Positions 1-10,200 of a stretch of 64,000 nt of DNA are shown here, in pieces. Source of the stretch: Spirosoma sordidisoli. Its GTDB lineage: Bacteria > Bacteroidota > Bacteroidia > Cytophagales > Spirosomataceae. A program made the position numbers and the translations under genes. The stretch is from positions 496,001 through 560,000 of the forward strand of contig NZ_SBLB01000001.1 of the NCBI RefSeq assembly GCF_004138325.1. The letters run 5' to 3'. Numbering within the stretch: the first letter of the stretch is position 1; the number at the start of each line of letters is the position of its first letter. Below the pieces are notes generated by a model. The model had not been told where the DNA came from, did no database searches, and worked only from the letters and a program-made list of their open reading frames with translations.

Positions 1-1121
1 TTCTGCTCGGGGGTGCTGTAAAACACCTTGCGCACATTGGGCGAGGCTATGTTGCTGGTGTCGGTTGCGCCGTACAGGTCGCGGGCCACCAGCCGGTACA
101 GTTCCGTACCGAACTGCCGGTAACCGGCCTCGCCATAGTGAATGCCATCGTACCCGGGCAGGCCGACGGTTGCGATGGGTTCGTTATCGCCAAATATGGC
201 TTTCGACCGGCGCTGGTAATCGCGCAGGGCACCGGCCTGTATCTTGTTTTCGGTCAGCAGGTTCAGCTGCCCGTGGTACACTTTGGTCAGGCCGGGGTAG
301 TCGCGCTTCCAGTTGGCATACAGTTGCGGAAACAACCGGCTGTAGGTGTCCGGATCGCCAACGGCTTCGGCTTCGCCCTGCCGCCAGATCATGGCCCGAA
401 CCTGACCGGCCACGCCCGCTTTGGTAGCCCGGTACAGCAACCGGCCGTAGAGCGTATTCAGATTGGTGGGCTGGGTCGCATCCCGAATCACGTGGCTGTT
501 GATGGAGGTAGAGCCCGCAGCGCCGTTGATGACAGCGGTTGGGATACCCTGCTGCTGCGCGATCAGGCGCTGAAGTTCAATACCCCACAGCGCGTTATTG
601 CCTTCCGTCGTATTCGACAGGCTCCAGGCTGTATCGGCCGGGTTGTAGGGCACATCGCCCCGATTGACGCCAAACGTCCGGCAGAACTCACTCCGGTAGG
701 CGTTGTTATCGAACCGGCCCACCGCATTCGACTGGCCCATGACCAGATACACATCGCCACAGACGATGCTGTCACGAACAGCAACCCGCACCGAATCACC
801 GGCCGACGGATGCACGAACAGCGAAAACCGGTACTCGCTCAGCTCCGCTTTGATGATGGGCCTGAAGGCAAACCGCCCCGTTAGCGAGTCGACAGCAACC
901 CGGTTATGCTGATACAGGGTCTGGTTTCGATGAACAACCAGAGAAACGGCTCTGGCGCTCCCGATCGGGATACGGCCACTGATGGTTACGGCACACTGGC
1001 TGGACTGATCGCGGGGGTAGAGTTGAAGTGGTGTGGGCCATTGGTCCAGGACAACAGACTGTGCCTGAACCATGACAGGGAAGAATCCCAGAAAGAAAGC
1101 GACAATACGTAAGGACTTCAC
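1..1121 (-). CDS. SGNH-type sialate O-acetylesterase-like protein (3' end cut by window)
   Basis: The minus frame stays open from a GTG at 1121 to the window edge, giving about 373 codons. The N-terminus is a signal peptide (VKSLRIVAFFLGFF...AQS), so the product is exported. Block I of the SASA/DUF303 esterase family is seen as MGQSNAVG, a middle block as WRQGEAEA, and the final Asp/His block as YDGIHYGEAGYRQFG; together these supply the Ser and His of the SGNH hydrolase triad. The family removes acetyl esters from sialic acids or plant and cell-wall glycans; which substrate applies here cannot be told. A fibronectin-like segment precedes the esterase domain. The GTG start is chosen because it gives a full signal peptide; an in-frame ATG lies 16 codons downstream and would remove most of it. 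The next gene upstream, NamZ, ends 146 bases away on the same strand. Confidence 0.8.
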   Translation of the reverse strand, partial: MKSLRIVAFFLGFFPVMVQAQSVVLDQWPTPLQLYPRDQSSQCAVTISGRIPIGSARAVSLVVHRNQTLYQHNRVAVDSLTGRFAFRPIIKAELSEYRFSLFVHPSAGDSVRVAVRDSIVCGDVYLVMGQSNAVGRFDNNAYRSEFCRTFGVNRGDVPYNPADTAWSLSNTTEGNNALWGIELQRLIAQQQGIPTAVINGAAGSTSINSHVIRDATQPTNLNTLYGRLLYRATKAGVAGQVRAMIWRQGEAEAVGDPDTYSRLFPQLYANWKRDYPGLTKVYHGQLNLLTENKIQAGALRDYQRRSKAIFGDNEPIATVGLPGYDGIHYGEAGYRQFGTELYRLVARDLYGATDTSNIASPNVRKVFYSTPEQ

Positions 1122-1267
1122 AAGACGACGGTAAGTAAAACGCAAATCTACTTAGATGTCTGTACACATAATAGACTGCTGCCAACTATTTTAACCTAAC
1201 CGATTCAGCAAGTTACATGACGTATATACGTGAGAGTCTGTTGATTCGATTGACGGCTCAGCTGTAT

Positions 1268-2440
1268 TTAAGGGTAAAGCAGATATTTTTTCCTGGTCAA
1301 CTTATAAGCGTTAAGAGATGGCTGCCAGCTCTTCCGAATCTGGCTTTCCGGGACACTCGTTTGCAGTTGCAGCCGCAGCTGATCCGTACCCGCCAGCTTA
1401 TCGATGTAGTTCGTGGCCAGAAAGAAGCTGGTTTTGTCCGTAGCGCGTTTGTAGAAGTCGATGAGGTACGTTAGCACCAGGCTCTGGCGCGACACCGGTA
1501 CGGTCGACAGATCGAGGCCGTAGCAGAGTTTACCTTCCTGGGGTGGGTTCATGGCACCGGGCTTATCGACGGGGGTAAACGTATACGGGCCGTATTTGGT
1601 AAGGGGCGAGCCAATCACCTGAAACTGCTTATCGGTGCCCCGGCCAATGCTCACCACCGTTCCTTCGAAGAAACAAAGCGACGGATAGAGCAGCACCGAC
1701 TGCTGGTTAGGCAGGTTGGGCGACGGCGGTATGGGCAGCACGTAGGGCGTTTTGTGGGTGTAGTTTTTTACGGGAATAACCGTCAGCGGAGCGATCCGGC
1801 CGGGCCCGAGCCAGCCTTCGCCGTTGATCATACGCGCCAGTTCGCCGATGGTCAGTCCATGAACGACCGGAATAGGGTGCATACCGACAAACGACTTAAA
1901 CTTGGGGTCAAGTACAGGGCCATCGATGTAATGCCCGTTCGGATTGGGACGGTCCAGCACGATCATGGGCTTACGGGTTTCGGCGCAGGCTTCCATCACG
2001 TAATGCATGGTGCTGATGTACGTATAGAAACGGGTACCGACATCCTGGATATCGAACAGGATTACGTCCAGCGAATCCATTTGCTCGGGCGTTGGCTTGC
2101 GGTTCTTGCCGTAGAGCGAGGTGATGTAAATCCCCGTACGCGAATCGCGCCCACTGCTGATTTCTTCACCATCGGTAGCCTGCCCGCGAAAGCCATGTTC
2201 CGGCGCAAAAATGGTTTTTATGCTGATGCCCCGCGCCAGGAGCGTATCGACCAGATGGGTACGCCCAATCGTTGAGGTATGGTTAACGACCAGCCCCACC
2301 CGTTTTCCCTGCAGGGCGGGCAGGTACAGCGGCAGTTGTGAGGCTCCGGTAACGGGTTGGGCCTGCGCTCCCTGACTGACAATGACTAAGAGTATACAAA
2401 CTGCGGTGACGATGCGCGAACGAATGGAAATTGGATTCAT
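1268..2440 (-). CDS. namZ: Exo-beta-N-acetylmuramidase NamZ (DUF1343)
   Basis: This 390-residue protein matches the DUF1343 family throughout. Recognisable blocks are GLVVNHTS near residue 50, IFAPEHGFRG near 80, the tract ILFDIQDVGTRFYTYI near 130, DRPNPNG, VVHGLTIGELA and SIGRGTDKQFQ. An N-terminal signal peptide ending in AQA places it in the periplasm or outside. The family includes NamZ, which releases terminal N-acetylmuramic acid from peptidoglycan fragments, so a cell-wall recycling role is likely. It lies 13 bases downstream of a histidine kinase on the same strand, suggesting co-transcription. The family assignment is firm; the specific enzymatic activity is inferred. Confidence 0.88.
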   Translation of the reverse strand: MNPISIRSRIVTAVCILLVIVSQGAQAQPVTGASQLPLYLPALQGKRVGLVVNHTSTIGRTHLVDTLLARGISIKTIFAPEHGFRGQATDGEEISSGRDSRTGIYITSLYGKNRKPTPEQMDSLDVILFDIQDVGTRFYTYISTMHYVMEACAETRKPMIVLDRPNPNGHYIDGPVLDPKFKSFVGMHPIPVVHGLTIGELARMINGEGWLGPGRIAPLTVIPVKNYTHKTPYVLPIPPSPNLPNQQSVLLYPSLCFFEGTVVSIGRGTDKQFQVIGSPLTKYGPYTFTPVDKPGAMNPPQEGKLCYGLDLSTVPVSRQSLVLTYLIDFYKRATDKTSFFLATNYIDKLAGTDQLRLQLQTSVPESQIRKSWQPSLNAYKLTRKKYLLYP

Positions 2441-2453
2441 AACAAATCAGTAA

Positions 2454-4643
2454 TTAATCGGTATGCTGATCAGCACCCGGCCGCTGCCGGATGGGTAGCT
2501 GAATAACAAAGGTAGTACCGCTGGCCGAAGTAGAATCTAGCGACAGAACGCCCCCGTAGCCTTTGGTGATGATATCATAGCTGATTGACAGCCCAAGTCC
2601 GGTGCCCTGGCCGGTTGGTTTGGTGGTAAAAAAAGGCTGAAAAATTTTCTGTGCGGCCTCGCTGGGCACCCCCGTTCCGTTGTCGCTCACCCGGATCTCG
2701 ACCTGGTCGGCTACCTGCCGGGTCTGAACGGTAACGGCGGGCTGGTAGCCGGCCGGGCTCAGCAGCTGTCGTTCCCGCACCGCATGAAAAGCGTTATTGA
2801 ACAGGTTAAGCAGCACCCGCCCCACCTCCTGCGGCACCACCGCTACCGAAGGCAGATCCGGTTGCAGATCGACGATGAGCTGAGCGTTGAAGTCTTTATG
2901 GGCCGCCCGCAAGCCATGGTACGACAGCTTCAGGTATTCATCGGCCAGCGCGTTCAGATTGGTTAGGGCGGGCTGGCCGGTATTATTACGGGCATGATCG
3001 AGCATACTGCGCACGATGCCCGACGCCCGACTGCCGTGCTGGTTGATTTTGTCCAGATTTTGCCGGAGGTCGGCCAGCAGTTCGGCTTCCAGGTCGTCAT
3101 CCCGTTTATCCGGCTCTTTGGCTCGTTCTTCTTCCAGTTCGGTAACCAGTTCGCCCGATACCTCGGCGAAGTTGTTGACGAAGTTGAGCGGGTTCTGGAT
3201 TTCGTGGGCAATGCCGGCTGTCAGCTCGCCGAGGCTGGCCATTTTCTCGCGCTGCACCAGCTGCTGCTGGGTACTTCGCAGTTCGGCCAGCGACTGCCGC
3301 AGTTCGGCGGTACGGTCGGCCACCTGCCGTTCCAGCGTCTCGTTCTGGCTTTTGAGTAGGCTCTCTTTCTCGGCCGACAGCTGTTCAACTTCATCCAGCC
3401 GGGCCTCAAGGCTGCGGTTGGTCTGCGCGTATTCGCGCGCCAGGATGATGGCAAAGCTGATCGGAAGTACCACAAAAAACAGCAGATTGGTGGCGTTTCC
3501 CCAGTAGGCGGCATAGGTCGGATACGCATCACTGAGCCAGGCGCTGGCAAACCCGCCCACAACCAGAATCAGCAGCAGCGCCAGCGAGCTACCCAGCACC
3601 AGCCGCGCATTGGGTCGACCAGCCCGGTTGGCCAGGATACTGACCCGCAACCCATCAATGAACAAGACTACAACCGTTACAGTATATAGTAAACTTCCCG
3701 CCTTTGAGTAATCTGAATAATGCAGCAGCAGGCGCGATACGAAAAGAACAACCGCTATCAGCCAGAACAGCCACGACAACCGGTACCCCAGATACACGTA
3801 GTAGATCGCCAGCAGCAGGGTCATGAACAAGGTGACCATCAGATTTCCCACCAGCGACATCCACTCCGCGGCTTCCGGACTGGTAATCACCCCCAGCGAG
3901 GTAAGCAGGGCTATAAACAGCGAACAGGATGCGGCCGTCAGTCCGAAGATCAGGTTGATGCGCTGACGCCGGTAATAGAAGTACAGAAAATGGATGGCAC
4001 CCAGCATGAAAAATATCCCGACCAGCATGTAGTTCGTCAGGGTAGAGGCAAACAGTTGCTCGGCCACCTCGCTGGTAGTCTTCTCGGTCCGCACCAGCTT
4101 CACAAAAAAAATCGGCAAACTCTGGTAATACAGATGAGGCACGTAGCCGGGTGGTCTGTGCTGGGATAGGCGTACGGCTATGACATGCCGACCAGCCGTC
4201 AACGGCGGCAGCAGGTAGCGCTCCCAGGTGGCGGGCGTGTAGGACTGCTGCTGCGCGTAGTTTTTCCCGACGGTTCCCAGCTTTACCAGCAATTTGCCAT
4301 CCAGATACAGTTCAGACGCGCCGTACTGATTCAGCTCCATCGACATCGACTGACGGGCAACGGCAGAACCCAGGTTGACCGTAATCCGCAGCCAGCCCAG
4401 GGGTGAGCGCTGGAAGTCAGGCAGTTCATCAATGGACTGGATGGGCTGAATGGGACTCCATCGGCGGTCGTCGAAGTCAGGACTGGCCCATATGGCCTGA
4501 TCGCCTGGATGCCACCGCCAGCCCGATCTGAGGAGCAGCCCGTTGTCGGGCAGACTGTCGACCTGGATTGGGGATTGGGCATGGGCGAACCCGAAACCGC
4601 CGACCAGCACGATCAGCCAAAAAAATCGGGTATACAACCCCAT
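2454..4643 (-). CDS. 7TMR-DISM sensor histidine kinase
   Basis: A 729-residue membrane sensor. A signal peptide ending HAQS is followed by an extracytoplasmic jelly-roll region (about 30-180, with a WSPIQ...GWLR pattern typical of 7TMR-DISM extracellular domains), then about seven hydrophobic helices (200-400), a coiled coil rich in Glu/Gln/Leu, and a kinase core. The H box GIAHEIQNPLNFVNNF carries the phospho-acceptor His; the N box LLNLFNNAFHAV, G1 box DNGTGVP and G2 box GTGLGLSI complete the ATPase domain. No receiver domain or response regulator is visible nearby, so the partner is encoded elsewhere. It precedes namZ by 13 bases, which suggests that the sensor and muramidase are co-expressed. 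Confidence 0.9.
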   Translation of the reverse strand: MGLYTRFFWLIVLVGGFGFAHAQSPIQVDSLPDNGLLLRSGWRWHPGDQAIWASPDFDDRRWSPIQPIQSIDELPDFQRSPLGWLRITVNLGSAVARQSMSMELNQYGASELYLDGKLLVKLGTVGKNYAQQQSYTPATWERYLLPPLTAGRHVIAVRLSQHRPPGYVPHLYYQSLPIFFVKLVRTEKTTSEVAEQLFASTLTNYMLVGIFFMLGAIHFLYFYYRRQRINLIFGLTAASCSLFIALLTSLGVITSPEAAEWMSLVGNLMVTLFMTLLLAIYYVYLGYRLSWLFWLIAVVLFVSRLLLHYSDYSKAGSLLYTVTVVVLFIDGLRVSILANRAGRPNARLVLGSSLALLLILVVGGFASAWLSDAYPTYAAYWGNATNLLFFVVLPISFAIILAREYAQTNRSLEARLDEVEQLSAEKESLLKSQNETLERQVADRTAELRQSLAELRSTQQQLVQREKMASLGELTAGIAHEIQNPLNFVNNFAEVSGELVTELEEERAKEPDKRDDDLEAELLADLRQNLDKINQHGSRASGIVRSMLDHARNNTGQPALTNLNALADEYLKLSYHGLRAAHKDFNAQLIVDLQPDLPSVAVVPQEVGRVLLNLFNNAFHAVRERQLLSPAGYQPAVTVQTRQVADQVEIRVSDNGTGVPSEAAQKIFQPFFTTKPTGQGTGLGLSISYDIITKGYGGVLSLDSTSASGTTFVIQLPIRQRPGADQHTD

Positions 4644-4799
4644 TACATCTCGTGATTTAGTCGCTAAAAATACGCACCGACCGGGTTAGTTCATAACCGG
4701 AGCCGGGCTATGTCGGCCGGAACAGGCAAAAAGCGTAGTTTTGTCGTTATCTGCCAAGTTACCCATCGGAGGGTAATTTATGAACGAGTAACCATCGCT

Positions 4800-6026
4800 T
4801 TGAACGTTCCTGTTTTTCTGGCCCGCAAGGTACGCCACGCCCCGATCGGCTCTTTTTCGGCAACGGTAACGCGGGTAGGCGTAGCCAGCATTGCGCTGGG
4901 GCTGGCCATTCTGATCATTGCCTTCGCGATCCTGTTTGGCTACAAACGCACCATTCAGCAGAAGATATTCCTGTTCGGGGCTCATCTGCAGGTGTCTAAA
5001 TTCACCAACAACTTCTCGTACGAGGAGTCGCCCCTGCCGGTCAATACGGCGCTGTATCAGCAGCGCGAGCCCATTCCGGGCGTTCAGTATATGCAGGCCG
5101 TGGCGCTGAAAGCCGGCATTCTGAAGACCAAAGAAGACCTGGCGGGGGTTATCCTGAAAGGCGTCGGCCGTGATTATCGCTGGGACCTGGTGCGCGAATC
5201 GCTCGTAGCCGGCACCGTACCGGTTGTAGGGGCCGATACAGGCAACGGCAGCACCCAGCTTCTTATCAGCCAGTACATGGCGCGGCAGCTGCGTCTTTCG
5301 GTCGGTCAAAAAGTACCGATGTATTTTCTGGGTAACCCGCCCCGTGCCCGCAGCATGACCGTCGTCGGCATCTACGATACAGGACTCGAAGAGGTCGACA
5401 AGACCATTGCCATCGGCGATATCCGGCTGGTGCAGCGGCTCAACGGCTGGGGGCCCGACTCGGTAGGCAGCTACGAAATTTTCGTGAACGACTTCGATCA
5501 GCTCGAAGCGACCCGCAACGCCGTCTTCGACCAGACAACGCCCGATATGCGCGTAACCCGCGTTACCGATCAGTACCGCCCCTTGTTCGACTGGATGGTT
5601 CTGCTCGACCGCAACATGGTCATTCTGCTGGCGCTGGTCACGTTTGTGGCCTCGTTCAATATGATTTCGGTGTTGCTGGTGCTGATGATGGAGCGCACGC
5701 CAATGATTGGTCTGCTGAAGGCGCTGGGGGGCGACGATCCCCTGATCCGGAAGGTGTTTCTCTACGTCGGCCTCAATATGGTGGGCTGGGGACTGCTGAT
5801 CGGTAACGCTGTCGGGCTGGCTTTCTGTTTTCTCCAGTATCGGTACCAGCTCATCCCCCTCGACCCTAAAAATTACTTCGTCAACCACGTCCCCATTGCC
5901 TGGGACTGGCCTACGATTCTGGCGCTGAACGGCGCTACCGTCCTGCTGATTGCCCTTGTACTCTGGCTACCGACGTTCGTCATCAACCGCATTCAGCCCG
6001 TAAAAGCGCTGGCGTTCAAAAAGTAG
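4800..6026 (+). CDS. LolC/LolE-type ABC transporter permease
   Basis: About 408 residues with the FtsX/MacB permease architecture: a first transmembrane helix (VGVASIALGLAILIIAFAIL), a large periplasmic MacB-PCD domain, and three C-terminal helices starting near the DRNMVILLALVTFVA segment. The EXTL...GLLKALGG block (ERTPMIGLLKALGG) is the coupling region of lipoprotein-releasing permeases. The family extracts lipoproteins from the inner membrane or moves other envelope substrates. The chosen start is TTG at 4800, because homologous permeases begin NVPxFxARK just before helix 1; an in-frame ATG at 4710 would add 30 residues that look unlike the family. No ATPase gene is adjacent. It converges with the TraB-like gene across a strong palindromic terminator. 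Confidence 0.82.
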   Translation: MNVPVFLARKVRHAPIGSFSATVTRVGVASIALGLAILIIAFAILFGYKRTIQQKIFLFGAHLQVSKFTNNFSYEESPLPVNTALYQQREPIPGVQYMQAVALKAGILKTKEDLAGVILKGVGRDYRWDLVRESLVAGTVPVVGADTGNGSTQLLISQYMARQLRLSVGQKVPMYFLGNPPRARSMTVVGIYDTGLEEVDKTIAIGDIRLVQRLNGWGPDSVGSYEIFVNDFDQLEATRNAVFDQTTPDMRVTRVTDQYRPLFDWMVLLDRNMVILLALVTFVASFNMISVLLVLMMERTPMIGLLKALGGDDPLIRKVFLYVGLNMVGWGLLIGNAVGLAFCFLQYRYQLIPLDPKNYFVNHVPIAWDWPTILALNGATVLLIALVLWLPTFVINRIQPVKALAFKK

Positions 6027-6071
6027 AAAAACGGGGTTTCACCCGAAACGGTATCCCCGCCGAAACGTTTA

Positions 6072-6125
6072 TCGGCTCTCATCCGCGATAGCTGCGTTTT
6101 CAGGTCTATCGCGGATGAGAGCCGA
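6072..6125. terminator. 20-bp perfect inverted repeat between convergent genes
   Basis: Bases 6072-6091 and 6106-6125 are exact reverse complements, separated by a 14-base loop with a T-run (gcgtttt). The element lies between the permease stop (6026) and the stop of the opposite-strand TraB-like gene (6139), so it probably ends both transcripts. There is no long U-tract after either arm, so it is either a non-canonical terminator or a mobile palindrome. The palindrome itself is certain; the role is inferred. Confidence 0.7.
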
Positions 6126-6138
6126 ATGTCTTTCTGGC

Positions 6139-7002
6139 TTATTCGACCGCCCGAACGGTATAGCCTTTCTGGCGGAGCAGGTTCACGACGCCTTTATCGT
6201 TACCGAGGTGGCCCGCCCCAAACGCGAAAAAGGTCGGTTTGTCTTTGGCGGCCTTCTCGATGACCGGTATCCAGTTGGCGTTCCGTTCGTTGAGCAGCTT
6301 GTCTTCAAACTCAACGGAGTTGCTGCTGAACTGGCTGGTTTTAACCATATTCATCAGTTTGGCAATATCGCGGGCTTTGTACGCGTCGAGCAGGTTCATA
6401 AATTCTTTTTTGGCTTCATCGGGCTTTCTGGCCATATCGACCAGGCCTTTCAGCTGTTCCTGCTCCGGAATTTTGTCCAGTGCCGCCAGCTGAGCCTCCA
6501 GCGACTCGAGCCCCAGCACCTCTTTCTTGTCTTTCCCCGCCATCTGCGCAAACGTCAGGTCGTAGGAAGCTGGCTGGCAGGGCAATACGGTCATGTACAT
6601 GAGCGACATCAGGCCGATGGGTTTAAAGCCCCCCACCTGCGTCAGACTCACGTTCATCTTCTGCTTGAGGTAGGTATCCAGCACCGTGTAATCATCGGGC
6701 TTGAGCATGTCTTTGATGTTTTTCCCATTGGGCATCATCATAGCCTTCTGCATCTGCCCCATCATGGCCGGATCATCCATGTCCAGTTCGAGATAAACCT
6801 GCTGGGCGTCGCCAATGGCTTTTTTCGTAGCCTCGGTGATGTTCAGGTCCGTGGGGCAGACCAGATGGAAGGTGCCGTAGAGATAGGATGGCTGGCTGAG
6901 GCCGTTGCCCGTCACTTCATAGAGTAAAGCGTTATCCTGTGCATTCGTTGTGCCGATGAGTGTTCCGGCCAGCAGCAGACCGGCGATTAGTTGTTTTTTC
7001 AT
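6139..7002 (-). CDS. TraB/GumN family protein
   Basis: A 287-residue exported protein. The start at 7002 gives a clean signal peptide (MKKQLIAGLLLAG...TTNAQ); an upstream in-frame ATG at 7101 would bury it behind 33 residues. The TraB/GumN fold is seen in the N-terminal GNGLSQPSYLYGTFH block and the C-terminal FAFGAGHLGNDKGVVNLL block, which carry the family's GxxH motifs. Members resemble the Tiki metalloprotease superfamily, but function in bacteria is mostly unknown. It stands alone on the minus strand, divergent from icmF, with about 267 bases between their starts. Confidence 0.85.
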   Translation of the reverse strand: MKKQLIAGLLLAGTLIGTTNAQDNALLYEVTGNGLSQPSYLYGTFHLVCPTDLNITEATKKAIGDAQQVYLELDMDDPAMMGQMQKAMMMPNGKNIKDMLKPDDYTVLDTYLKQKMNVSLTQVGGFKPIGLMSLMYMTVLPCQPASYDLTFAQMAGKDKKEVLGLESLEAQLAALDKIPEQEQLKGLVDMARKPDEAKKEFMNLLDAYKARDIAKLMNMVKTSQFSSNSVEFEDKLLNERNANWIPVIEKAAKDKPTFFAFGAGHLGNDKGVVNLLRQKGYTVRAVE

Positions 7003-7144
7003 GAGATTGGCAGGCGTTTGTCTGTTTGGTTGAACCAAAGCTACGACAGACGGACAGGCTCTGCCAACAAAATGGGGGCAAGTCGGGCGAAGATGGGACA
7101 AACAGCAGCAACGATGGGATGAAACCCATTCCCGATTGCTTTAG

Positions 7145-7152
7145 TAACTTTG
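7145..7152 (+). promoter_or_regulatory. Candidate Bacteroidota -7 box upstream of icmF
   Basis: TAACTTTG fits the Bacteroidota -7 consensus TAnnTTTG exactly and lies about 118 bases before the icmF ATG. No clear TTG-type -33 box is seen at the expected distance, so the call rests on one element. No cobalamin-riboswitch-like conserved core was seen in the leader that follows. Confidence 0.35.
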
Positions 7153-7269
7153 GCAAAAAAGGAGAAGAACGGCAGACCAGCAGACGGCAGGCAGGCGATT
7201 TCGACAACGGGATCCGGTCTGTTTCACCACGATCAGCCTGCTCGTCTCCGCCTTATTCCCTTCATCAAT

Positions 7270-10200
7270 ATGATCGCTACTCCCGCTAAACCCCAGTCCC
7301 AGCCCGAAACCGGCTGGACCCATAAAATCCGTATCGTCACGGCCGCGTCGCTCTTCGACGGCCACGATGCGGCTATCAACCTTATGCGCCGGCTGATGCA
7401 GGCGTCGGGCGCTGAAGTCATTCACCTTGGCCATAACCGATCCGTTGCCGAAATCGTCGACTGCGCCATTCAGGAAGACGTACAGGGCATTGCCATTACC
7501 AGCTATCAGGGCGGCCACCTTGAGTTTTTCAAGTATATGTACGACCTGCTGAATGAACGCGGGGCAGGTCATATCCGAATTTTTGGCGGAGGGGGCGGCA
7601 CCATTCTGCCCTCGGAGATCGACGAGCTGCACGCCTATGGGATCACCCGCATTTACAGCCCCGACGATGGCCGCGCCATGGGATTGCAGGGCATGATCAA
7701 CGACCTGCTGCAGCAGTGCGATTTTGAACTCCCCCCCCTGCCCACCACCGACCCCATTGACGTCCACGCCATTCCCCGGCTGATCACCACGGCCGAGAAC
7801 GAACGCGCCACGGAGAAGCAACGGCCCGGCGAACCGGCCTTTGCGGCTCAGCGACCAGATGGCGCCCTGTCGAACCCGCCGGTGCTGGGTATTACGGGTA
7901 CGGGCGGAGCCGGCAAGTCGTCGCTGGTCGATGAGCTGGTGCTGCGCTACCTGCGTACCTACCCCGACAAAACACTGGCCATTATTTCGGTCGACCCCTC
8001 GAAGCGAAAAACCGGCGGGGCCCTGCTCGGCGACCGAATTCGGATGAATACCATCCATAACCCTCGCGTTTACATGCGGTCGCTGGCCACGCGGCAGTCG
8101 AATCTGGCGCTGAGCCGCCACGTGCAGGATGCCATTGACGTCTGCAAAGCCGCCCACTTTGACCTGATCATCGTCGAAACCTCCGGCATTGGGCAGTCCG
8201 ACACCGAAATCACCGAACATGCCGACAAGACGCTGTACGTGATGACGGCGGAGTACGGCGCAGCGACGCAGCTGGAGAAAATCGACATGCTCGACTTCGC
8301 CGACGTCATCGCCATCAACAAATTCGACAAACGCGGCTCGCTCGACGCCCTGCGCGACGTGCGCAAGCAGTACCGCCGGAATCATAACCTCTGGGACACG
8401 GCCGACGATGCGCTGCCTATTCTGGGCACGATAGCCTCGCAGTTCAACGACCCGGGCATGAACGCCCTGTTCGATCGGCTGATGGAAACGCTGGGACTTT
8501 CGCCGGGACCAGTCGCGAGCAACGCAGAAATTCAAGGTACAACCCCTGCTCCCCCCCAGGCCATTATTCCCCCCGACCGGGTGCGGTACCTGGCCGAAAT
8601 TGTGGAAGAGAGCCGCCGTTACGACGCCTTCGTGAACGAACAGACAGCCCTCGCCCGCCAGCTCTACCAGATTGACGGCGTCCTCCAAACCCTGTCCGTG
8701 GTCGTAGACCCGGACAGTGGTGGAGTGGCGAGCAGAGGGGAAACACTACCGACACCACGCCCCGGGTCTGCGACCACGGACAGGGTGTCGGTACACACCG
8801 AACTCCAGAAACTGTATACCGAACTCGAAGCACGGCTTCATCCCGACTGTCGCTACTGGCTACAGCAGTGGCCCGCCATGCAGCAGCGGTATACGGCCGA
8901 CGTTTACGAATTTAAAGTCCGCGACAAAGTGATCCGGCAGCCGCTGTATACCGAAACCCTGTCGCACCTGAAAATACCGAAGGTCAGCCTGCCCAAATAC
9001 CACGACTGGGGGGATGTGCTGCGCTGGCTGCTGACCGAAAATGTACCGGGCGAGTTCCCTTACGCAGCCGGGGTATTCCCGCTCAAGCGCGAGGGCGAAG
9101 ACCCAACCCGTATGTTTGCGGGCGAGGGTGGCCCCGAACGAACCAACCGCCGGTTCCACTACGTCTCCAAAGGGCAACCCGCCAAACGGCTCTCCACCGC
9201 TTTTGACTCCGTAACGCTCTATGGCGAAGACCCGGCGCTGCGTCCCGACATTTTTGGCAAGGTAGGCAACTCGGGCGTGAGCGTCTGTACCCTCGACGAT
9301 GCCAAAAAGCTCTACTCGGGCTTCGACCTCTGCGACCCGGCCACCAGCGTCTCGATGACCATCAACGGTCCCGCGCCCATGCTGCTGGCCTTCTTCCTCA
9401 ACGCAGCCATCGACCAGCAGTGCGAAAAATGGCTGGCCGACAACGCAGACAGCCTCAAACTCGCTTCAGCCCCCCACGCTCCGGCCTACAACGGACCGCT
9501 CCCCGAAGGCAATAGCGGGCTGGGACTGGGCCTGCTGGGCACCACCGGCGACCGGGTACTGCCGCGCGAGGTCTATGAGCAGATCAAAGCCGACACCCTG
9601 CGCAAAGTTCGTGGTACCGTACAGGCCGACATTCTGAAAGAAGACCAGGCCCAGAACACCTGCATCTTCTCGACCGAATTTGCGCTCAAAATGATGGGCG
9701 ACATCCAGCAGTACTTCACCGACAACCGCGTCCAGAATTTTTATTCGGTGTCGATTTCGGGCTACCACATTGCCGAAGCGGGCGCCAACCCCATCTCGCA
9801 GCTGGCCTTCACCCTCTCCAACGGCTTTACGTTTGTCGAATACTACCTCAGCCGGGGTATGCGGGTCGACGATTTTGCGCCCAACCTGTCGTTCTTTTTC
9901 TCCAACGGCATGGACCCCGAATATACCGTTCTGGGTCGGGTAGCCCGGCGCATCTGGGCGAAGGCGATGAAGCACAAGTACCGGGGCAACGACCGAAGCC
10001 AGAAGCTGAAGTACCACATCCAGACCTCGGGCCGGAGTCTGCACGCGCAGGAGATTGCGTTCAACGATATCCGCACCACCCTGCAGGCCCTGCTCGCCAT
10101 CTACGACAACACCAACTCGCTGCACACGAACGCCTACGACGAAGCCATCACGACCCCTACCGAAGAATCGGTTCGGCGGGCCATGGCCATTCAGCTCGTC

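Noticed and set aside
4686-5888. Open frame of 400 residues antisense to the ABC permease
   Set aside because: The sense strand has transmembrane helices and the family motif; the antisense product has no recognisable domain and unusual Gln/His/Arg content.
7003-7269. Cobalamin riboswitch upstream of the B12-dependent icmF
   Set aside because: No conserved B12-box-like core or multi-helix layout was seen; only a -7 box candidate.
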